This document shows positions 10,807 to 23,040 of a stretch of 64,000 nucleotides of DNA, one piece after another. The DNA is taken from NCBI GenBank assembly GCA_029532625.1, contig JARFXM010000011.1:3857501-3921500 (forward strand), given 5' to 3'. Positions within the stretch are counted from its first letter, which is position 1; the number at the start of each line of letters is the position of its first letter. The DNA is from Lomentospora prolificans. Taxonomy: Eukaryota > Ascomycota > Sordariomycetes > Microascales > Microascaceae. The notes beneath the pieces were generated by a model, which worked only from the letters and a program-made list of their open reading frames with translations, had not been told where the DNA came from and ran no database searches. A program made the position numbers and the translations under genes.

Positions 10807-13379
10807 ATGGACAACAAACGTAAATCCCGGTCCAACCGTCCTTCGGTGGACCTCGACGAGCGCGCCTCTAAACGGCGTCGCATGCCCCAGGTAAACAATG
10901 CCCTCTCCATCCGTAGCGTACTTGATGCGGTTTCCGAGTTAGCTTCGCGATAGTAACAACGGGGAATCGCATTCGTTTCGGTTGCCGTATATGCGTCCAA
11001 TCGTTCCCCACTGAGCTCTTTCGAGCACCCTCCACCTACCCTTGACAACCTTTATTTTTCGCAACACACGTTACCGCAATTCATCGCATTCAATTCAAGA
11101 AGCTAACTCCCCTCCCAGGACACTGATATTTCTAAAGGAGAAACTCCCGAAACCACAACACAATATGGACTCAGTTTCCTCGAGCAGATTCGCCGGACTG
11201 CCGACAAGAAGTACGCAATCGCTAATCCATTAGCACAATTTACCCTACATGCATAGAGTATAACATGCTAACCGAAGCCTTGAATTTCCATAGCGGCCGA
11301 CTTGTCGCCGGACATTTCGAAAAGCTTCTGCCCCGAGAAGGCAACGCAGATTACTATCGCAAAACCCGACTCCCTATATCCCTTGAAATCATTGAGGAGA
11401 AACTAAAAGACCACGAGTTTGCGACGATGACCGAGCTTGAAAGCTATTTTAAGCGTATGGTTTCCAATGCCAAGGATTTCTACCCGCGCAACTCCCAAGT
11501 CTTCGAAGACGCTGAAAGAGTCCGGAAAGCGCTGAGCAACTATATGGTCAAAAACAACCCGGCCTATCAAACCAAAGGCTACCAGGCATTTCCAACTCCG
11601 CTACCTCCTGAGAATGGCGCAGATGGTGATACTGGCGCCGAAACCCCCAAGTCACACCGGGCTCGTCAAGCCAATGGCAAGACTAAAAAGGCCGAAGAGG
11701 TGGAAGTAGATGAAGGCAACTCTGCTGGTGAAGGAGAGAAAGATGCAGAAGACGCGGAAGACGATGATGGGGAAGATGAAGATGATGATGAGGACGGCGA
11801 TGAGGACGGCGATGGCGAGGATGAGGAGCCTGTTCTGGTGATTCCCAAACGACGTGGCCCTGGCCGACCCCCAAAGAACCCAGTCCTGCACGCTCAGAAG
11901 ATGGCTGCGAAGGCTGCCATGCAAGGGAAAGCGGATTCACAGTATCAGAACGTTCCGTATAAGGGACTCAACTTCCAACAGGCGCAAGAGAAGATTATAG
12001 AGGAACTCCTCCGTAAGAAAGGTGATGGGTAAGTGACGATGACGCCACTCGACCACCATGAGACGGCATTGGGATGAAGTCGCTAACATCGATTTCTTCA
12101 AGCTACGAATATTTCAAACCCTTCATCAACCTGCCGCCGAGGTCTCTTAGGGATTACTATAGAATCATTTCCGAGCCCCTATCGATTAGGAAGCTTCAGA
12201 AGATGGTCAAGGGCATCCATGGCAGAAATGACGCCGCTGGTGTCAGCGACTTTAAAAGCTGGAGCGCTTTCGAAGAAAAGTCAAGCCTTCTATGGAAGAA
12301 TGCCTACTACTATAACGAGGAAGGGAGTGAGATCTCTGAACTGGCCAAGGAACTCGAGGTAAGCACTTTGTCAGAGTGGGCTAAGCGCGACCAGGACTAA
12401 CATATTGGCCGTAGGGGTTTTTCAAACAGCAGCTTGATGAAGCCAAGAGTGTGGTGCAGGAACCACCTCAGCCACCAAAGATCAAACTCAAGGTGCCGAA
12501 TGCCGAGGGCGCCAGCTCTTCCAAGAAGATCACCATCCATGTTGGTGGCCGGAGCGGTTCCACTGATTCACAGACCGCCGTCCAATCTGGCGCATCCCAA
12601 AATGGCGAGGCCCTTGGGGGAACTGCCATGGCCCGACGCAACACGGCCTCAAGCACAACAGCTAATCCATTTGATAAGACTCGAAGTGTGTCGGTTGCGT
12701 CGCCTAGCCCGTCCGCTCGCGGCAAACCAATCGACGTGAATCCTGCCTCTCCTGCTCCTAATGGTGTAATTACAGCCCCTCACGTTCAAGCAAACGGCAC
12801 TGCGAACGGTATCAACGCTGCCCCGGTGCAGCAGGTGCCCCCTCCGCCTCCGCCCAACCCAATTTGGGATCAGCCTCTTAGGGCCGAAGGTAAAGGTAAG
12901 TCTCCGACTAAGGCCACATGTTGACGTTTGGTTATATGCACTCGCTCACAGCCTCATTAGGACTTAGTGACGGCCTCATGGCCAACCTTGTCATCCAATC
13001 CCACTCCAATGCCTCGCATCAGAAGCTACCCACCCTCGGCTTGTCCGCGGCTCGGCATCTCTGCCATCGATCCCAGGTGTATCATGTGTCCCTGAAGACT
13101 GATGTCCGCATTGGCATCTATCCCAAGCTCACCGACGCGTTCCAAAAGCTTCAGCGTCCATACCAGCTATGGATTTTGCACAACGGCCGGATCTTACAGA
13201 TCAGTCAAATCGGCAACCCCGGTCAGCGAACGCTTGTGTGCGAGACAGTGCTCGGACGAGGCCTCAGTACCATCGAAGCTCAAATCATTGCCGAGATCCC
13301 CGCTGATAAGAGGGTACCTGGCGGTCCCGAAGCCGAATTGGAGAAGTTTACGATCTACATACACGTCCAAGGTGGCTAG
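10807..13379 (+). CDS. RSC4: RSC4-like tandem-bromodomain subunit of the RSC chromatin remodeller
   Basis: This is the acetyl-lysine reader of the SWI/SNF-type RSC nucleosome remodelling complex in the nucleus. Six exons (10807..10890, 11119..11210, 11294..12028, 12103..12358, 12415..12895, 12952..13379) give 691 residues. The order is a basic N-terminus (SKRRRMPQ), then bromodomain 1 at about 50-150 (DYYRKTRLPISLEIIEEKL, NAKDFYP, NYMVKNNPAY). An acidic D/E tract at about 195-237 and an AT-hook-like RRGPGRPPK at about 244-253 follow. Bromodomain 2 is at about 305-390 (FINLPPRSLRDYYRII, LLWKNAYYYNEEGS), then a proline-rich linker with PPPPPPNPIW. The conserved tail runs from SDGLMANLVI through STIEAQIIAEIPA to EKFTIYIHV. 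All introns are GT-AG with CTAAC-like branch sites, and all phases agree. Confidence 0.88.
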
Positions 13380-14267
13380 AGGCCCACCGACGTTCCCAAG
13401 TTACATAGCCTCTATCTTCTTCTCTCGTCCTTACCGAGCCAAGTTCCGCAACGCGTCCCGATGGGCCCCCCACCCAAGGCCCCAATTAACCTAATTAACC
13501 AGGAAGACGCTGTCACTGACTTTGAGAATCAGCCTGCTGATTCGAGCCAGCAAGCCGTGGCTGCTAGCGGGGCTATGAAAACTATGAGGAGAGTCCGTAT
13601 TTCGCCATATCCTGAGATCGAATTGAAGGATATCCCCATCCCCATTTCGGCCGCGCAAGTGAGTATTCGTAAGGCCGCTGGTCTGTCTACTCGTCACCGA
13701 ACGAATTTCAAGCCTACCTCGCAGCGTCAAAGCAACAGATAAGATGGTCTAGGGATCGGCATCCGTCATGTGTATCATGGCGGGGCATCTCTCTCTTTCT
13801 TTTTTTTTTTTTTTTTTTTTTTTCTTCTCATTTCGAACGTAAAATCGGCGTTCAGGATGGGGCAAAGCGCGCCGAAAGGTGGGATGGAACTGTTTCGAGT
13901 TATAGTGTAATTATTGTGTCTTGGGATTGTTTATAGGGTTCTCGGGTCTGTTTAGGCATATACGCTTCGTAGGGCGAGTTCAAACCCTGAACACGACAGC
14001 CTTGGGGTACTTCCGCATCGAGTTACTTAGAGGTATCTAAAGCCGGGATAAAAGTTGAAACGATTTGGCTCTTTCTGCTGCGTGCCTTGTGCTATTAACC
14101 TATCTTCGCCAGGTCTTGCCGCCTGGCCAGTATCATTCCCGTTGCAAGCGTCACCGTTAACCTTCGGTCTTATCATCATTTGTTCATTAGATGAAGCTCC
14201 CGTGGCCAACCGGGCGCATTGTTTGGGTATCCAAGCGTGAAACCATTATTCATGGGATGGCAAGGAC
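13380..14267. other. Convergent intergenic region RSC4 / GH36-like
   Basis: This tail-to-tail spacer includes a poly(T) run of more than 20 bases near 13800. A 93-codon plus-strand frame at 13461..13742 has no recognisable domain and I read it as 3' UTR. Confidence 0.5.
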
Positions 14268-17244
14268 TTAGTTCAACGCAAAATAAACCCGAACATCAAT
14301 TTCGTTACTCCAGCCGACGGGCTGTCCAACCTCCTTCCAAGCAGTTTCAACGTCAATTTCTAAGACGTGCGGGTCACGCTTGCTAATAGAGACGGTACTA
14401 GGGGGGATGATTCTCCCCGAGATGGTGGCTATAAAATCGTCATCGATGGTGAGATCGGGCAATTGCGAAATATATATCCCTTCCGCGGCGTCAGGTTGGC
14501 ATGAAATCGAAATATGGAAGCCAAGTCTAAATGTACTTACCGAGAGTGCCGAGGGCTTTGAGGTCCGTATCTAGACGGATTCGTCCGTTAACGGCAACAC
14601 GGAACTTGCTTGTCGCTACGGCGGCAGCGCCTGTCATCTTGTCCAAGAGTCCTAGGTTCGCGACGAGCACCTCCTTATCCCCGGCAGCGAACTGCAGGGT
14701 CGGATACGCTGTAAATATTTCGTAACCCCGGACCTCGAGGGCCAAGGTCAGAAGGGCCGCGGGGTCATCGACTTTGATAGGTCGACTGATTGTGCGTGCC
14801 GTGTGTCCGGTGACGATGTAGCGGCAGAAGGTGCCAATGCCTGGGAAGGATGTCAAAGATATAAGCTCCGTAAGCCGGCGGGACGACACATTGAAAACTC
14901 CCAGGATAGGTGTTCCGGTCTCTGAGCCACCATCATAACTACCGATCTTCAGAAGCGCATCATCGTGGTACCCGATGTAAGGGTCCACGGTGTGGCCGAT
15001 TACACTCGGTCGGAATATCACTGTTCTTCCGCGGATGGTTTGGCCTGTCATCTCTTTGATCAGGGAGACGTTATGGTCCCCGGGAACATCGGTGATATAG
15101 ATGGGGCCTCCGCTAATACAACGAGCCGCAGCATGATATGCTGAATAGTCATGTACTGTCTGGAACATATCCCAGTCCGGAAGAATGTTCAGGTGCCTCG
15201 TCAGTAAGGCATTGTGCGCATTCGCCCAGACATGCCACGGGTGAGAGGACGGCACGTGAGGAAAGTAATCGTCAGAGTTTCGGCAGAGCATTCGCGAACG
15301 ATTGTGGGGCAGCTGGGCATGGAATATGATTTGGGGCACTTGTGACATGCAAGAGATGGTCTTGTCGCCAAAGTGGCGGAGAGATGCGACGTTCCAGGAA
15401 TCGAGATAGGCGTTCGTTAGTTCCCTCCTCGCGGACGGGGAGGTCAAGGTGTCGACCATGAACTGCGCGTCGGTCTTGACGCCGTCGACTCCTGACAGAG
15501 ATAGGAACCTGTAGAAGTCATCGTAAAACCGGTAAACATCATCTTTGGCGATGACCGTCGTAGTCTTGACCTGGCTAGGATCATTACCCATTCCTCGATG
15601 CTGAGTGACATCGACGGTTTGGTATAGATTTGCGAGTTTTCCATTAGGCGATATGCCCCCCCAATATCCTATTCATGCGTTAATCGAATTAATTGAAAGC
15701 TAAAGATAGTCTGGACGTGTTGTAACACCTACCAAACAGAGCGTGCCATGCGACTACATGCTGGATATGAGGATTTTGGTCGCGAATATGACGGATAGTA
15801 GCTTTCAGGCCATAGGCAAAATATCGCGAATCAGCCTCAAAGTCAAGCCAACCATTTTCGAATTGGTCCTCGCTTTGAGTATCGATACACTGCCAATTAT
15901 CGTCAATTATCAAGCTGGAAACGTTTATGTGATTCGATCTCAATTTGTCGAGCGCTTGGAAGATCTTGCGATCCGTCAGTCGCTGGCCGAGAGAGTTCCA
16001 CGTGCCTGAGAGTTTGTTAGAGTCCGGCATCGCCGCATCGTTAACCAAGTGACTTACAATATCCTAACCCGTCATACCAATTCTCACGCCACTCTGGTCG
16101 AACTTCTTGTTTCACCTCATCGAGGCTGTGTGGGTATCGATCGTACTCATTCGCGGCGTATAGTACGAGATCTCGAGCTTGATACATGACGGCGGCCATG
16201 GCTCTTTTGAAATCGTCGCCAACAGCGACGAGAACTTGAACTTCTTCCTTGGAATTACTGTCATTTTTTACCTAAGAGAAATCAGCTCCTCGCTTTGTCT
16301 GTGGGAAAGACACGACATGCTACAATACCCTAACTAGAACCGATCCGGATTCATCAGATCGAAGACCAGTTACAACATTTCTAATCCCAGAAAGGGCTAG
16401 GAATACTAGGTGTTGTCCTCCCGAGTTGAGAAACGAACAGATTATACCATCACGATCCAGGCTAAACCGAGTCGTTCCGTGAACTGGCGCAATCCAGGGA
16501 GTGGAGAGTCGGGAAAGCGAAAACCATCTACCAGAATCAGCAAGGACTTTGTTGCTAGATAAACGGCCGGCCACCTACTGACCTCACGAAGCTTCCCCAA
16601 GGAAGGCCGACGCGAATGTTCTCCTCGGCCGACTTGTCACCCTGCGCTTCATCTATTCTTGCACTGAGGGACCAAAGTTGAGTCTTGGGAGTCTGACTAA
16701 CTCTGGATTTAACAGTCCATCTTGGGTTGAGATCCTTCACTATATCTGAAAAGTTTTCTGTCGAGCTATACGCGGTGTTTTCTGTGGATTGAACGATGAG
16801 AAGCCCATCGCCCATTCCTGTCTCAGCCTGGACCCAGCGCCATGGCTCAGCGTCGCTAGACCGAAACTTGATTGTAAACGAGCACGACTTCGCTATTGAG
16901 AGGCTCGCGGAGAAATACAACCGTGTTGATGAGGTTAGTTCTTCCTGCGGCGTCAAGGAAGCACCGTCGTCTTGCACACGAGAACAGAGGGTTTCCGCCC
17001 AATCGTCACCATCTACCGCGTGCCAAAGAGCAGCATGCCAGGTTCGCTGGGCACTCGAATATGGCACTTCCAATACAACGGAAAACCTTGTCTCCGGGCT
17101 CTGGACAACGGATACTTGCCCTAGAGGCGGGTAACTGGCAGCGTCTACTTTCATTCTTCCCGGCGTGGGGGCTAACGGGGGCTTCACCGGTGGTATGTGA
17201 TTAAACTCGCGGTGTCCAGCTGGGGACCTTTCTTCCGGCGACAT
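14268..17244 (-). CDS. GH36-type raffinose synthase / alpha-galactosidase-like (Sip1 family) protein
   Basis: This is a glycoside-hydrolase-clan enzyme of the raffinose synthase / seed imbibition (Sip1) family, acting on alpha-galactosides. The true substrate is not readable from sequence. Six exons (16583..17244, 16329..16527, 16058..16271, 15733..16005, 14541..15668, 14268..14479) give 895 residues with consistent phases. Family blocks are the N-terminal SYPPLGQVSVV, WYDGLGYCTWNSLG, SLIIDDNWQ, WHALFGYWGGISP, GVKTDAQF with the likely nucleophile Asp, RNSDDYFP with the likely acid/base Asp, WDMFQTVH and SGGPIYITDVPG. No signal peptide is seen, so it is probably intracellular. Plant family members make raffinose, while archaeal relatives are alpha-galactosidases; the hydrolase role is more likely in a fungus. 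It shares a 0.7 kb upstream region with the divergent MPP beta gene. Confidence 0.85.
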
Positions 17245-17971
17245 AGCGCCGACTTGGGAGATACGGCGTGTCAGGTCAGAGCTTGACCGCTCGGCATCGC
17301 GAGGGAAAGAACTGCTGCGGTGATGATAGTTGGAATGAGGTTACAGACGGCTAACACAGAATAGAACCTAGAGTAGTAATATGTAATCGAATATTGAGCC
17401 TGCGAGGAAAAGAAGATGTCAAAGGCTACTCGAGCACGATATCCTGCACAACGGCGATGATACAGCCATCAGGAGGTCTGTCCGACCTGCTTAGGGTCGT
17501 GTTGCGTTCAGCCACAAAAGCGGCGATGACCTGCATTCTGCATTCAGTGTCAGATGGTGGTGCATCACCTGGTTCAGTGTGCTTGAGAGGCTAATACGAG
17601 CTGACATCACTTGCGGAAAGGAAAGTTCATTAAGTTGACAGGTTCTTGCCAGCTGTGAGCTGCGAGATTGAGTGACAGGAGCTGTCAAACGCCCAACATT
17701 GGCCCCAGCGCGCCATCTCTGCAGCCAGGAGCACACCTTACATTAAAACACGCTGTAATTGGTCCGAATGGCTCCCTCGGAGTAGTCCGGGTTGCGGGTT
17801 TTCGGAAGTACCTCGCTTGTGCCTCACAAATCAGGCGACAAGAAAAGTAACTCAGCCGAAGCTTTGTTCACAAGAGGAAAAGAAACACCAAACCGGGAAG
17901 AAATCACATCAAACCACTCATTCCTTTTCCACGCTGTCTTCCCTCGTCTTCTACACACCACACCTCCCGCT
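17245..17971. other. Divergent promoter region GH36-like / MPP beta
   Basis: This is a head-to-head spacer between two genes of unrelated function. No extra gene or clear regulatory motif is recognised. Confidence 0.5.
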
Positions 17972-19666
17972 ATGGCGTCCCGGAGACTAGCTTTGAACCT
18001 CTCGCAAGGCCTGCGAAGCCGAGCATCCCTCTCCGCCGGCCTGCGACGGGGTCTTGCCACGCCCGTTTCCTCTCCTACCATCGGCAGGACTCAGACCACC
18101 ACCCTGAAAAATGGATTGACCGTACGTACATCAACCCACACGATCCAATTGATCGAGATTGGGTCTTGAGGTGCGTTCTACTCACCGTAGATGGTTTTTA
18201 GGTCGCTTCCGAGTACTCGCCGTGGGCGCAGACTTCCACCGTCGGCATGTGGATCGACTCCGGCTCTAGGGCAGAGACGAACGAGAACAACGGTACCGCA
18301 CACTTCCTCGAGCACTTGGCCTTCAAGGTACGATGATCGCATCCGTAGACACAGTGAGAAGAGTTTTATGGGCTCACGTTGAAATTTTTGATAGGGTACG
18401 GCCAACAGGACTCAGCAGCAGCTCGAGTTGGAGATTGAGAATTTGGGCGCTCACCTCAACGCCTACACCTCGGTATGTCGACAAAATTTCGCACCCCAAC
18501 TTTATCAATCCATCTAACCCACAGACAGCGCGAGAACACCGTCTACTTCGCCAAGGCCGTCAACTCCGATGTTCCCCAGTGCGTGGACATCCTCGCCGAT
18601 ATCCTCCAGAACTCCAAGCTTGAGGAGTCCGCCATCGAGCGCGAGCGCGATGTCATCCTCCGAGAGTCTGAAGAGGTCGAGAAGCAGGTCGAAGAGGTCG
18701 TTTTCGACCACCTTCATGCCACCGCTTACCAGCACCAGCCCCTTGGCCGAACCATCCTCGGCCCCCGCGAGAACATCCGCGACATCACCAGGACCGAGCT
18801 CACCAACTACATCCGAGATAACTACACCGCCGACCGCATGGTTCTCGTCGGTGCCGGTGGTATTCCCCACGAGGAGCTCGTCAAGCTTGCCGAGAAGTAC
18901 TTCGCCAAGCTTCCTGCCAAGGGCCCCGAGAACTACGCCTACCTCCAGTCCAAGCTCAAGGCTGACTTCGTCGGCTCTGATGTAAGGGTGCGAGACGACA
19001 CTATGCCCACCGCCAACATCGCTATCGCTGTTGAGGGTGTCAGCTGGAACGACCCTGATTACTTCACCGCCCTCGTCACGCAGGCCATTGTTGGCAACTA
19101 CGACAAGGCCGCTGGTAACGCTCCCCACTCTGGTAGCAAGCTTACCGCCTTCGTCCACCAGCACGAGCTCGCCAACAGCTTCATGAGCTTCTCTACCAGC
19201 TACAGCGACACTGGGTAAGTGGACAATATTTCTACGTTATCAGCATCACCTGGAGTCAATTACTAATATTATCCTTAGTCTCTGGGGTATCTACCTCGTC
19301 ACCGACAAGCTCGACCGTGTCGACGATCTCGTCCACTTCTCCATCCGCGAGTGGATGCGCCTCTGCACCAACGTCACCGAGGCTGAGGTTGAGCGCGCCA
19401 AGGCTCAGCTCAAGGCTTCCATCCTCCTTTCCCTCGATGGTACCACCGCTGTCGCCGAGGATATTGGTCGCCAGATCATCACCACCGGCCGCCGCATGAG
19501 CCCTGCCGAGGTCGAGCGTAACATCGACGCCGTCACTGACAAGAGCGTTATGGACTTCGCCAGCCGCAAGCTCTGGGACCAGGACATCGCCGTCTCCGCC
19601 GTCGGCAGCATCGAGGGCCTCTTCGACTACCAACGACTCAGGAACACCATGAAGCCCAAGTTCTAA
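17972..19666 (+). CDS. Mitochondrial processing peptidase beta subunit (MPP-beta)
   Basis: This is the catalytic subunit of the matrix peptidase that removes presequences from imported proteins. In some filamentous fungi the same protein is also core I of the bc1 complex. Exons 17972..18121, 18202..18327, 18395..18472, 18529..19214 and 19279..19666 give 475 residues. The first about 45 residues are Arg/Ser/Leu-rich without acidic residues, a typical mitochondrial presequence. The inverted zinc motif HFLEH lies at about H84/E87/H88. The third ligand Glu is in RDVILRE at about E164, keeping the family spacing of 76 residues. LGAHLNAYTSRENTVYFAK, QPLGRTILGP and DIGRQIITTGRR are also present. Exon 4 uses the second of two tandem AG acceptors, required for the TSRENT reading. 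Confidence 0.95.
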
Positions 19667-20356
19667 GCTCAGACCTTGGTCATCGGGCAATGAACGAATA
19701 TAGAACGGGTTAAGTACAAATCATGGGTGTTTTTATAATTTTTAAAGTCTTTGGGGAAGAAGGAAAAGGGCACCTTCTTGCAATCCAGAAAGCGACAAGG
19801 AGGTTGTAGATTTTTTCAGGTCGGGCTCATCTCCAACTAGTTCCGAGCGGCTTTGGGGAGGAGGAAAGCTGAAAGGAGGAGAGGTGTGTGTCTTGTGAGA
19901 GAGCGATGCGGTGCAAAAATCCCTGGGTATAGAGTGTATATGAGATACCGTGTCTCTTGTCTTTAGAGAAAGCCACACCACAGGAGCAGCCTCCCTTTGC
20001 CTATAGTGTATCATAAAGTCTCTTTGTTTTACCTCCTTTTTGATCTTTTAGGCATATCCTCTCTTCTGTTTTATAAAGTCTTCTTTGTTACTTGACCTTG
20101 TGCCTGCCGTGCCGTAAACCATAAACCATAGCATTGCCACACAGAAACATTGATGTGAAAATTCGTGATGCAATTTTAGTTTTGAAAAGAAAAAGAAAAA
20201 AAAAAGTCGAGAAGCCGACTGTTTCCATGGTCAACAAATCAATTGATGCTTCATACGCCCTGCTCAAACTCCCCCCCCACCTGTCCCAACCTAGTACACG
20301 CATGGACGCCCGCCAACTTTTGCCCCTCGCTTCCAGTTTCTTTCACATTAGAATCC
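19667..20356. other. Convergent intergenic region MPP beta / HIS4
   Basis: This is a tail-to-tail spacer, AT-rich in part, with short A and T runs. No gene is supported. Confidence 0.55.
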
Positions 20357-23038
20357 CTATACCTGAGTTTTCTTAGCTATGTGGTCGAGTCGGATGCTGA
20401 CGGCCCGACGGTGAGCCTCGAGCTCCTCAACTGCCGCGAGGCGCATGACGGCAGTACCGACGTTCTTGAGGCCCTCGGCCGTGAGGTTGGAGCTCGTGAT
20501 GTGCTTGACGAAGGAGGCGAGGTTGACGCCAGAGTACTGCTTGGCGTAGCCGTAGGTGGCTATGGGCAATCGGTTAGCTAATAGGTCGTATACATCCCCG
20601 GGAAGAAAAAGGGGGGGCCATAGAGAAAAAGAAAGCAGCAGAAACTTACGAAGGGAGTGGTTGACACCAGCAGAATAGTCACCCACACTCTCGGGGGTCC
20701 ACTGGCCGATGAAGACACTACCGGCATTTATGACCTTTTCGACGACTGCCTCGGCGTCGTTGAGGTGGAGGATGAGATGCTCGGGGGCGTAATCGTTGCT
20801 GATCCTCATGGCTTCGTCAACATCCTTGACCGAGATGGTGATGGAGTGGGCAATGGAGCCGCGGACGATGTCCACCCTAGGTAGGGCCATGGCCTGGTTA
20901 TGGACTTCATCCTCAATAGCCTTGAGCTTCTCCTCGCTAAGGTCAACGCCAATGAGAATCACCTGGCTATCAACACCGTGCTCAGCCTGGGAGAGAAGAT
21001 CCGACGCGACGAAAGCGGGCTCGGAATCCTTGTCAGCCACTACAAGGACCTCAGAGGGGCCGGCAGGCATATCGATGCTAACACCGGCGTTTGTGTCATT
21101 GCTGACGAACATCTTGGCGGCCGTGACGAACTGGTTGCCAGGGCCCAGGATCTTGTCGACCTTGGAGATGCTCTCCGTTCCGTACGCCATGGCGGCAACG
21201 GCTTGGGCGCCGCCGGCAAGGACGATGCTCTCAGCACCGACCTTGTGGGCAACGTAGACGATTTCGGGCGTTATGCTTCCATCGGAACGTGGGGGCGAAG
21301 CAAGCACAATCTTCTTGCAACCGGCGACCATGGCAGGGACACCCAGCATGAGAGCGGTGCTGGGAAGAACTGCGGTACCTCCGGGAATGTAGAGACCGAC
21401 GGCTTCAATTGGTCTAGAGAACCGACTACATACTACACCGGGCATCGTCTCAACCTTCAGCGGTTTTTCCTCCTTTTGCGCGGCATGGAATTTGCGAATA
21501 TTCTCGAAAGAAGTGTCGATAGCCTTGATGGTTTCGGCAGGTAGGTCCATGAGCTCCTTAGGGAAGGGAGCTTTCAGGACGGGAGAGGTCAAGGAAGTCG
21601 CCTTCTCAAACTTATGGGTATAAGATAGAACTGCCTTGTCGCCTCCATTCCTCACCTCTTCGATGATGGGGTTGATAATCTTCATAATCGTCTCGGTGGA
21701 TTTCTGAGAGGGCCTCTTCAAGGCTTGGCTCAGCTCCGTGGAATTGTTAGGATCAATTCTCCTCATGACGATACGGTCGTTCTTGGGCTCTAGAGCAGGT
21801 GCGGGAACAGCAACGGGAGCAGGGGCGGGAGTATCGGCTTTAATGCCCTCCTTCTCAGCCCACTTGCCCTTCGCATCACCCTTCCTCCGCTTGACCTTCC
21901 AGCTCTTCTCGTCGAGGCTACGATTGATATCGGAAAGCGAGACGCCCGCTGAGACAGCCCTTGTAAGAGCGAAGTAGATTAGGTCTGCGGCTTCGAATGC
22001 GACTTCCTGAGGCGTCTTAGCATCGCACAGCTCCTCAGCCTCCTCCATGATCTTGGCTCGCAGGAGCTTCTCATCGGAGAAGAGACGCGCGGTATAGGAG
22101 CCGGTAGGAGCGGATTCCTTCCTCAACTGCAAGACCTTCTCTAGCTTGGAAACACCAGAAAGATTTCCGAAGCAGCCAGACTGAGGAAGATGGCAGAACC
22201 TGCCGGTCTGGTTAACCGTAAACTTGAGAGTGTCATTGTCGCAGTCGAGACCAATTCCTAGCAGCTCCTGGGTATCGCCAGAGGTGAGGCCCTTAACCCA
22301 GAGTCCCCTCTTTCGGCTCTGGTAAACGCCGGATTGTGTCCTAATGCCCTCGTTAATGCTCTCCTCACTAGTGTAAGCCATCCCGAGAGCAATTCCAGCC
22401 TCGTCGCAAACAACAGTGGGGATGAGGCCATCTGCACGATCAGACTTCCAGTACGCAGCAATAAGCTTAGACAAGAGGAACCTGGCAGAGTCGTCCTTGT
22501 TGGTAGTTATGCGATTCGAAGGGAGAATGGCCACTGCCTTGCACCTCTTGGCGAACTCGACGAATTCGGGCAAATCAACGCCATCTGCAGGCTTGATGAA
22601 AAGGTCCTGGACTTTTTTAGCCTGGCACTCCTCGGCAAACTTGTCGAGATCTTGCGCCTTAGGGTCGAAGCCGGTAATGAGAAGGCCCTGAGGTTTGGCG
22701 GCGGACAGGTCCGGGGTGGTAACAACGGGGGCTACACGAGCAACAAACTCTTCACTCTCATACTCGGCGAACTTTTCAGCGGGAACGAAGACCCTACGAG
22801 CTCCGCGGTCGAGTAGGTTTAAGACATCGTCCCTAGACTCAAGCTTGCTCACATCAAAGTGAGGATGGAAGTCGTTGCTCCGTCGAAGGGATCGCCATGT
22901 CTCGTCCTTGAGATCAGAGCCGGCTTCGACAAAGGGACAGCCAAGGACCGAAACCTCACTCTTCGTGAGGCCCTCGGAATTGTCCAAGCCAGTGCTTGGG
23001 ATACTGATGAGGAAGGGGAATGGCAGAGTGGTCTCCAT
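20357..23038 (-). CDS. HIS4: Trifunctional histidine biosynthesis enzyme (PRA-CH / PRA-PH / histidinol dehydrogenase)
   Basis: One polypeptide (his-3 in Neurospora) performs steps 2, 3 and the last two steps of histidine synthesis. Exons 20650..23038 and 20560-flanking 20357..20559 give 863 residues. After a fungal N-terminal domain, the phosphoribosyl-AMP cyclohydrolase lies at about 205-290 (DCDND, then CHLPQSGCFG). The phosphoribosyl-ATP pyrophosphohydrolase is at about 300-385 (IMEEAEEL, EAADLIYF), followed by a linker rich in Pro/Ala. Histidinol dehydrogenase runs from about 430 to the end (GLYIPGGTAVLPSTALML, GPGNQFVTAAK, DMPAGPSEVLVVAD, SQAEHG). The 90-nt intron interrupts VNHSL / PTYGYAKQYSG. 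A perfect TGACTCA site lies just upstream of the ATG, consistent with general amino-acid control. It is divergent from TAF9. Confidence 0.96.
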   Translation of the reverse strand: METTLPFPFLISIPSTGLDNSEGLTKSEVSVLGCPFVEAGSDLKDETWRSLRRSNDFHPHFDVSKLESRDDVLNLLDRGARRVFVPAEKFAEYESEEFVARVAPVVTTPDLSAAKPQGLLITGFDPKAQDLDKFAEECQAKKVQDLFIKPADGVDLPEFVEFAKRCKAVAILPSNRITTNKDDSARFLLSKLIAAYWKSDRADGLIPTVVCDEAGIALGMAYTSEESINEGIRTQSGVYQSRKRGLWVKGLTSGDTQELLGIGLDCDNDTLKFTVNQTGRFCHLPQSGCFGNLSGVSKLEKVLQLRKESAPTGSYTARLFSDEKLLRAKIMEEAEELCDAKTPQEVAFEAADLIYFALTRAVSAGVSLSDINRSLDEKSWKVKRRKGDAKGKWAEKEGIKADTPAPAPVAVPAPALEPKNDRIVMRRIDPNNSTELSQALKRPSQKSTETIMKIINPIIEEVRNGGDKAVLSYTHKFEKATSLTSPVLKAPFPKELMDLPAETIKAIDTSFENIRKFHAAQKEEKPLKVETMPGVVCSRFSRPIEAVGLYIPGGTAVLPSTALMLGVPAMVAGCKKIVLASPPRSDGSITPEIVYVAHKVGAESIVLAGGAQAVAAMAYGTESISKVDKILGPGNQFVTAAKMFVSNDTNAGVSIDMPAGPSEVLVVADKDSEPAFVASDLLSQAEHGVDSQVILIGVDLSEEKLKAIEDEVHNQAMALPRVDIVRGSIAHSITISVKDVDEAMRISNDYAPEHLILHLNDAEAVVEKVINAGSVFIGQWTPESVGDYSAGVNHSLRKFLLLSFSLWPPLFLPGDVYDLLANRLPIATYGYAKQYSGVNLASFVKHITSSNLTAEGLKNVGTAVMRLAAVEELEAHRRAVSIRLDHIAKKTQV

Positions 23039-23040
23039 GG

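Noticed and set aside
13461..13742. 93-codon frame after RSC4
   Set aside because: RSC4 already ends with its conserved tail; this frame follows the stop and precedes a poly(T) tract, so it looks like 3' UTR.
18514..19164. 216-codon minus-strand frame
   Set aside because: It is antisense to MPP beta and rich in Gly/Val/Asp, as expected from biased codon use on the other strand.
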